Made by a program: the position numbers and the translations under genes. The notes under the pieces were generated by a model that made no database searches, was not told where the DNA came from, and saw nothing but the letters and a program-made list of their open reading frames with translations. A DNA stretch of 10,808 bases from an uncultured Collinsella sp. (GTDB lineage Bacteria; Actinomycetota; Coriobacteriia; Coriobacteriales; Coriobacteriaceae), in assembly GCA_900547805.1 (NCBI GenBank), contig URIE01000057.1, positions 1 to 10,808 on the forward strand, in the 5' to 3' direction. Below, piece by piece: positions 7,672 through 10,808 of this stretch; the stretch's first letter is position 1; each line of letters begins with the position of its first letter.

Positions 7672-8387
7672 GCGCCGGCGCTACGCTACTCAAGCTGCAA
7701 CAGATCGATTTGGAGCTCGCCCGCAACAAGAGCGAACTTGCCAATATGCCGGAGCTCAAGGAGCTCGCTTCCAAGCGCAAGACCTATGTGAAGCTCAAGT
7801 CCGAGATGACCAAGCTCTACGCCCAGCGCAAGGATCTGGACATTGAGCTCGACGATCTCAACACCACCGAGATTCAGACCAATAACGCCATCGAGGCTGC
7901 CAAGAAGCGTCACGTCGACGGTTCTGACTACCGCGAGGTTCAGGACCTGGAGAACGAGCTCGCCACCCTGGCCAAGCGCCTGGACAAGATCGAGCACACC
8001 CGCAAGGACGTCGTCATCGCCCATAAGGAGGCGCTCGACCGCGAGGCTCGCGCTCAGGCCATCATCGCCAAATTCGAGGAGGGCGTGAAGGCCGATACCA
8101 AGGCCGCCCGCGCCAAGGCCGCCGACCTGCAGGCCCAGATTGACGCCGCCACCAAGGAGCGCACCGCCCTTGCCGCCACGCTGCCGACCGACGTGCTCAC
8201 CGACTACGAGCGCCTGCTCAAGCAGTTCCGCGGCCTGGCCGTCGAGACCATCCAGGGCAACATTCCCACCATCTGCCACACCGCGCTCCAGGCATCGTCC
8301 ATGAGCGACCTCAACCACGACGGTAGCAAGATCGCGCATTGCCCGTACTGCCACCGCCTGCTGGTGCTTCCCAGCAAGGAAGCTTAA
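7668..8387 (+). CDS. coiled-coil protein with C-terminal zinc ribbon (CT398/zf-RING_7 type)
   Basis: This 239-residue protein is dominated by long charged helices (about residues 5-185) that read as antiparallel coiled coil, followed by a small C-terminal zinc-ribbon-like region. Homologues (pfam02591 type) usually have two CxxC knuckles. Here the second is intact (Cys225 and Cys228 in AHCPYCHRLL), but the first is reduced to Cys203-His204 (TICHTAL) with no partner Cys two residues later. The role is not established; nucleic-acid or protein binding is often suggested. I chose ATG 7668, overlapping the Nif3 stop as ATGA, because AAAGGAG at 7654-7660 is well spaced and the protein then starts MSAGATLLKLQQIDLEL, as family members do. 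The in-frame extension to 7632 has no such support. The stop is immediately adjacent to coaBC. Confidence 0.9.
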   Translation: MSAGATLLKLQQIDLELARNKSELANMPELKELASKRKTYVKLKSEMTKLYAQRKDLDIELDDLNTTEIQTNNAIEAAKKRHVDGSDYREVQDLENELATLAKRLDKIEHTRKDVVIAHKEALDREARAQAIIAKFEEGVKADTKAARAKAADLQAQIDAATKERTALAATLPTDVLTDYERLLKQFRGLAVETIQGNIPTICHTALQASSMSDLNHDGSKIAHCPYCHRLLVLPSKEA

Positions 8388-9605
8388 ATGATGACGGCGG
8401 CATCCAACAATTCAATGCAACTTGAGGGAAAAACGATCCTGCTGGGCATTACCGGCGGGATCGCCGCCTATAAGTCGTGCAATATCGTGCGCCTGCTGCA
8501 AAAGCGCGGTGCGCGCGTCAAGGTCGTTATGAGCGAGCATGCCACGGAGTTTGTGGGCCCGCTCACCTTCCGTGCGCTCACCAACGAGCCCGTTGCCGTG
8601 GGCCTATTCGACGATCCCTCCGACCCCATCCACCACATTTCGCTGGCGCAGGAGCCCGATCTCGTGGTCGTGGCACCCGCGACGGCCAATATCATCGCCA
8701 AGATGGCAAACGGTATCGCCGATGACCTCATCTCCACCACGCTGCTAGCCACGCCGCGACCCATCGTGATCGCACCCGCTATGAACAACGGCATGTGGAA
8801 GGCGCCGGCGACGCAGGCCAACATGGTCACGTTGCGCGACCGTGGCGTCCATGTGGTGGGACCCGGCAGCGGCTACCTTGCCTGCGGCGACGTGGACACG
8901 GGACGCATGAGCGAGCCCGAGGACATCGTCGAGGCTGTCTGTGAGGTGCTCAACCCCGCGCCTCAGAACCTGGTAGGTAAGCACATCGTGATTACCGCCG
9001 GCCCCACGCACGAACCGATCGACCCGGTGCGTTTCATCGGCAACCGCTCTTCGGGCAAGATGGGTATCGCCCTGGCGGGGGAGGCTGCTCGCCGCGGTGC
9101 TGCGGTCACGCTCGTGTTGGGACCGACATCGCTCGATGTGCCCCGCGGCGTGGAGTGCGTGCGCGTACAGACCGCAGCAAAGATGCTGGAGGCAGCGCTG
9201 AGCGCCTTCCAGACGGCCGATGCGGCCATTTGCGCGGCCGCCGTCGCCGACTACACCCCCGCAGCCCCTGCCAACCATAAGCTCAAAAAGGTCAACGAGC
9301 GCTTGGATCGCATCGAGCTTGTCGAAACGGTCGATATTTTGGCCGAGCTCTCGCGCCAGAAGGGCGAGCGATGCGTGATCGGATTTGCGGCCGAGACCGA
9401 TAACGTCGTGGAGTACGCGCAGCACAAACTTGCCCGCAAGGGTTGCGATGCCATTATCGCCAACGATGTCTCGCGCGCCGATTCGGGCTTTGGAACCGAC
9501 ACCAACAAGGCCTGGATTGTGAGCACAACGGGCACGCAAGAACTTCCCGTACTAACAAAACCCCAGCTCGCAGATACAATTTTGGACTTGCTTCAAAATT
9601 TGTAA
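8388..9605 (+). CDS. coaBC: bifunctional phosphopantothenoylcysteine decarboxylase / phosphopantothenate-cysteine ligase
   Basis: This 405-residue fusion carries out two consecutive steps of coenzyme A synthesis. The N-terminal flavoprotein decarboxylase (CoaC) has GITGGIAAYKS (residues 20-30), catalytic His83 (HHISLA), the PAMNNGMW substrate clamp (130-137) and the Cys166 flap (GYLACGD). The C-terminal CoaB ligase has ITAGPTHEPID from about residue 202, NRSSGKMG (219-226), AAVADY (284-289) and the lysine-rich HKLKK (297-301). Both halves appear intact. There are in-frame ATGs at 8388, 8391 and 8415. I chose 8388, which abuts the previous stop and has AAGGA at 8376-8380; the start could be any of the three, since conserved sequence begins only after residue 12. 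It is the last gene of the plus-strand block. No terminator is seen between its stop and the tRNA. Confidence 0.97.
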   Translation: MMTAASNNSMQLEGKTILLGITGGIAAYKSCNIVRLLQKRGARVKVVMSEHATEFVGPLTFRALTNEPVAVGLFDDPSDPIHHISLAQEPDLVVVAPATANIIAKMANGIADDLISTTLLATPRPIVIAPAMNNGMWKAPATQANMVTLRDRGVHVVGPGSGYLACGDVDTGRMSEPEDIVEAVCEVLNPAPQNLVGKHIVITAGPTHEPIDPVRFIGNRSSGKMGIALAGEAARRGAAVTLVLGPTSLDVPRGVECVRVQTAAKMLEAALSAFQTADAAICAAAVADYTPAAPANHKLKKVNERLDRIELVETVDILAELSRQKGERCVIGFAAETDNVVEYAQHKLARKGCDAIIANDVSRADSGFGTDTNKAWIVSTTGTQELPVLTKPQLADTILDLLQNL

Positions 9606-9613
9606 AAAAGTTC

Positions 9614-9646
9614 TTGCACAAGTCTAAAGTTTCGGGTTAATATACT
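9614..9646 (+). promoter_or_regulatory. probable promoter of tRNA-Pro
   Basis: A -35-like TTGCAC (9614-9619) is followed by 18 nt and TAATAT (9638-9643). A second possible -10, TATACT, overlaps it at 9641-9646. The surroundings are A/T-rich, unlike the coding block, and the element sits 40-70 nt upstream of the mature tRNA, which suits a tRNA promoter with a short leader. The -35 match is imperfect (only TTG agrees with the consensus start). A short inverted repeat, GTTGC (9651-9655) with GCAAC (9669-9673), lies in the leader. No experimental start is known to me. Confidence 0.55.
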
Positions 9647-9685
9647 CCCTGTTGCGAGCGAGAGCAGAGCAACAAACAAAAGCTT

Positions 9686-9762
<77 letters not shown>

Positions 9763-9771
9763 GAAGTTTGC

Positions 9772-9806
9772 AGGTCAGGCACCTAGTGCCTGACCTTTTT
9801 TGTTTT
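9772..9806 (+). terminator. intrinsic terminator after tRNA-Pro
   Basis: A perfect 11-bp stem is formed by 9772-9782 (AGGTCAGGCAC) and 9786-9796 (GTGCCTGACCT) with a 3-nt loop CTA, followed by a T-rich tail interrupted by one G (to 9806). It begins 10 nt after the encoded CCA, so it defines the tRNA transcript end. It is also the first credible terminator downstream of coaBC. On the minus strand there is no comparable T tail, so it works for plus-strand transcripts only. Confidence 0.93.
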
Positions 9807-9834
9807 AAGCAATTGCTTAATTTTGATTAAGCAA
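9805..9834. repeat. three copies of TTAAGCAA in alternating orientation
   Basis: TTAAGCAATTGCTTAA (9805-9820) is a perfect 16-bp palindrome. Its right half also pairs with a third copy downstream: TTGCTTAAT (9813-9821) and ATTAAGCAA (9826-9834) form a perfect 9-bp hairpin with loop TTTG. The three TTAAGCAA units are therefore plus at 9805-9812, minus at 9813-9820 and plus at 9827-9834. The first overlaps the terminator's T tail. This could be an operator array, a recombination-type site, or chance in A/T-rich sequence; no regulator is identified. Confidence 0.6.
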
Positions 9835-9963
9835 CAGGGTGCCAAAAATCTACCTGCGCGATAATCGCCTTTTGCGGCTACTTGCGCGTTTTGCACGCGC
9901 TTGAGCCGATTTATTAACGCGGTATGAATCTACATACGCGTAGCTGGTATACAGCCGATTACG

Positions 9964-9994
9964 ATCTGTACTTATCGCGGCGATTTACACAGAT
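9964..9994. repeat. nested imperfect palindrome, 31 nt
   Basis: The outer arms ATCTGT (9964-9969) and ACAGAT (9989-9994) enclose the inner arms ATCGC (9974-9978) and GCGAT (9980-9984), centred on G9979. Eleven of 15 positions per arm are symmetric, with a 4-nt mismatch between inner and outer arms. The dyad and its near-zero centre look more like a protein-binding operator than an RNA hairpin. No adjacent promoter or gene indicates what it would control. Confidence 0.45.
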
Positions 9995-10027
9995 ATAGCG
10001 ACTGTAACGAACAAGCGTGTCGCTGTA
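9994..10027. repeat. inverted repeat, 9-bp arms
   Basis: TATAGCGAC (9994-10002) pairs with GTCGCTGTA (10019-10027) with one T-G wobble, around a 16-nt loop. It directly adjoins the palindrome ending at 9994, so the two share a base. In RNA this would be a moderate hairpin; there is no T run after it, so it is not a terminator. Confidence 0.4.
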
Positions 10028-10039
10028 TTTAGTCCAGTA

Positions 10040-10066
10040 GTCCACTTGATCGGTGAACAAGTGGGC
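10040..10066. repeat. inverted repeat / hairpin, 9-bp arms
   Basis: GTCCACTTG (10040-10048) pairs with CAAGTGGGC (10058-10066), including one T-G wobble, around a 9-nt loop. Its left arm is partly made of a short tandem repeat, TAGTCCAG then TAGTCCAC (10030-10045). No T-rich tail follows, so this is not a terminator. It could be part of an RNA structure. Confidence 0.45.
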
Positions 10067-10223
10067 TGTTGCAACGAAACGCAAAGCAGGACGGGCTCTA
10101 TACGAGGACGCCGCAGAGGTAATGGCGGAGGAGTGCGGCTGGCGCTCTGAGAGCCGCTGTATGACCCTATTTCTCCTCAACCCGAATACCTGTGCCGCGA
10201 ACCTAAACCGTTCGTACACTTGC

Positions 10224-10256
10224 CAAAAGAAAAGCCCGCGCAGCCTGTGCGGGCTT
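10224..10256 (-). terminator. intrinsic terminator for the minus-strand DUF6273 gene
   Basis: Arms at 10232-10242 and 10246-10256 form 11 bp (one G-U) around the loop GCC. Read on the minus strand, the stem is followed by CTTTTCTTTTGG, a good T-rich tail. On the plus strand it is followed by AACAG, so it serves minus-strand transcription. It begins about 30 nt beyond the natural stop of the DUF6273 gene at 10287. Confidence 0.88.
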
Positions 10257-10286
10257 AACAGATGAATCTAAAGACAGAAAGATGAA

Positions 10287-10808
10287 TTAGAAGGAGAAAG
10301 CGGGGAACACATAGGGGACGCCAGTCGCATTGCTGTAGTCCCAGTCGCCGTTGCCAACGACAAAGCGGAAGCCCGTGGAGGCGCTCGGAGTCACGGAGCG
10401 AGTTCAGTGATGGTAACTCGACGAAGCTCCGGAGTAGTTCGACGTCGTCACGCCCTTGGACTTGTAGAACTCGTACTGGGTGCCATCGGACTGCATGTCC
10501 CCGTATATCTCGGTCGTAGAGAGCAGGAAGACCTTATCGGTCGTGGCCGAAGGCGTGCCGGCGGTACCGCCGCCCTTGTTGTCGGTCATCTTCTTGACAG
10601 ACTTCACCTTGGACTGGAGCCCGCTGGGCAGGAGCGACCAGAGGTCACCGCTTTTGAGGCGGCTGCGAAGCTCCGACTTCTCCCAACCGCCAGCGTTGGT
10701 GCCGGTTGCGTTCATTCTCTGAGCGCCCAAGACAGTGTTGGCTACCTCGAACGTCAAACCCGCCTTGCCGGAACCGTCGGCCAGATCATCGTGGTTGATG
10801 CCGACGAT
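10287..10808 (-). pseudogene. DUF6273-domain protein, 3' part, interrupted by an in-frame TGA
   Basis: The minus-strand frame enters at the window edge, without a start, and reads IVGINHDDLADGSGKAG, then MNATGTNAGGWEKSELRSRL, DKVFLLSTTEIYG, YEFYKSKGV and SSYHH. This is the typical DUF6273 order (MN..tN.GGWe.S.lR, later dkvFLlS..E). At 10404-10406 a TGA follows SSYHH, where the family has W in the W(T/L)RS block. The same frame then continues for 38 codons, TRSVTPSASTGFRF... to GVPYVFPAFSF, which is the expected domain C terminus, and stops with TAA at 10287-10289. One base change from TGG would explain the break. The TTG at 10757 is internal, not a start. DUF6273 domains are mostly found in secreted or surface proteins of gut anaerobes; their function is unknown. 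Alternatives are a sequencing error, readthrough, or a functional truncated form. The domain assignment is firm; the pseudogene status is less so. Confidence 0.8.

Larger units (their letters stand above)
9807..10223. other. gene-poor region between tRNA terminator and minus-strand gene
   Basis: This stretch of about 415 nt holds no coding sequence I can defend. Base composition is visibly more A/T-rich than the operon, especially up to about 10070. It contains several inverted repeats. A hairpin GCGCGT/ACGCGC lies at 9884-9900; GCGAT-A-ATCGC is at 9858-9868, and the larger ones are listed separately. GCGGCT (10135-10140) pairs with AGCCGC (10152-10157). The largest frames are 70 aa (plus strand, GTG 10053) and 86 aa (minus strand, 9959-10219). 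Both lack a ribosome binding site and recognisable motifs, and they overlap each other. It may be a decayed accessory segment or contain a structured RNA; neither is shown by the sequence alone. Confidence 0.5.

Noticed and set aside
9924..9998. Short plus-strand frame starting ATG 9924 (24 codons, leader-peptide-like)
   Set aside because: There is no ribosome binding site, no downstream gene to attenuate, and no run of regulatory codons.
9959..10219. Minus-strand 86-residue frame in the spacer
   Set aside because: It has no ribosome binding site or family motif, overlaps the competing plus-strand frame, and lies beyond the terminator of the minus-strand gene.
10053..10265. Plus-strand 70-residue frame starting at GTG 10053
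   Set aside because: It has no ribosome binding site, its end runs through the minus-strand terminator hairpin, and the translation shows no recognisable motif. An internal ATG at 10122 does not improve it.
10260..10287. Direct repeat AGATGAAT (10260-10267 and 10280-10287)
   Set aside because: Two 8-mers 20 nt apart in A-rich sequence, one overlapping the stop codon, are easily explained by chance. No mobile element is bounded by them.
10404..10406. TGA as selenocysteine or as a reassigned Trp codon
   Set aside because: The family residue is Trp, not Cys, and I see no obvious SECIS-type hairpin. Two other genes here end in functional TGA stops, so a nonsense mutation or sequence error is simpler.

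Overview
The window reads as a high-GC bacterial chromosome, with codons strongly G/C-ending through about the first 9.6 kb. Gene content and order (ispH, a DUF512 radical-SAM protein, der, plsY, gpsA, and a DUF6273 protein at the far end) fit an anaerobic gut bacterium. I infer class Coriobacteriia, possibly a Collinsella relative. This rests on gene order and composition only; a high-GC Clostridia member is the alternative.

Positions 2-9605 are a tightly packed, all-plus-strand run of ten core genes. In order they are ispH (5' end outside the window), a PDZ/radical-SAM/DUF512 protein, der, plsY, gpsA, rpe, a NifS/IscS-type cysteine desulfurase, a Nif3-like dinuclear-metal protein, a coiled-coil zinc-ribbon protein and coaBC. 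Gaps are 0-33 nt. Neighbours overlap at der/plsY (8 nt), at desulfurase/Nif3 (ATGA) and at Nif3/zinc-ribbon (ATGA). I see no internal terminator, so a single transcript or a few overlapping ones is likely. The block supplies isoprenoid precursors (IspH), 50S ribosome maturation (Der), the first two steps of phospholipid synthesis (GpsA makes glycerol-3-phosphate, PlsY acylates it), a pentose-phosphate step (Rpe), sulfur mobilisation (the desulfurase) and coenzyme A synthesis (CoaBC).

Positions 9606-9806 hold a compact RNA unit: a probable promoter, tRNA-Pro(GGG) with an encoded CCA end, and a strong intrinsic terminator. That terminator is also the first good one downstream of coaBC.

Positions 9807-10223 contain no convincing gene. 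The stretch is visibly more A/T-rich than the operon and contains several inverted repeats, including three copies of TTAAGCAA immediately after the tRNA terminator.

Positions 10224-10808 are on the opposite strand. They carry the 3' end of a DUF6273-domain protein gene, followed by its own terminator. An in-frame TGA at 10404-10406 sits where the family has a conserved Trp, and 38 further codons of recognisable domain follow it, so the gene looks interrupted by one nonsense change. The switch from core operon to an accessory-type gene directly after a tRNA is the most notable architecture here. I did not find a complete new multi-gene system.
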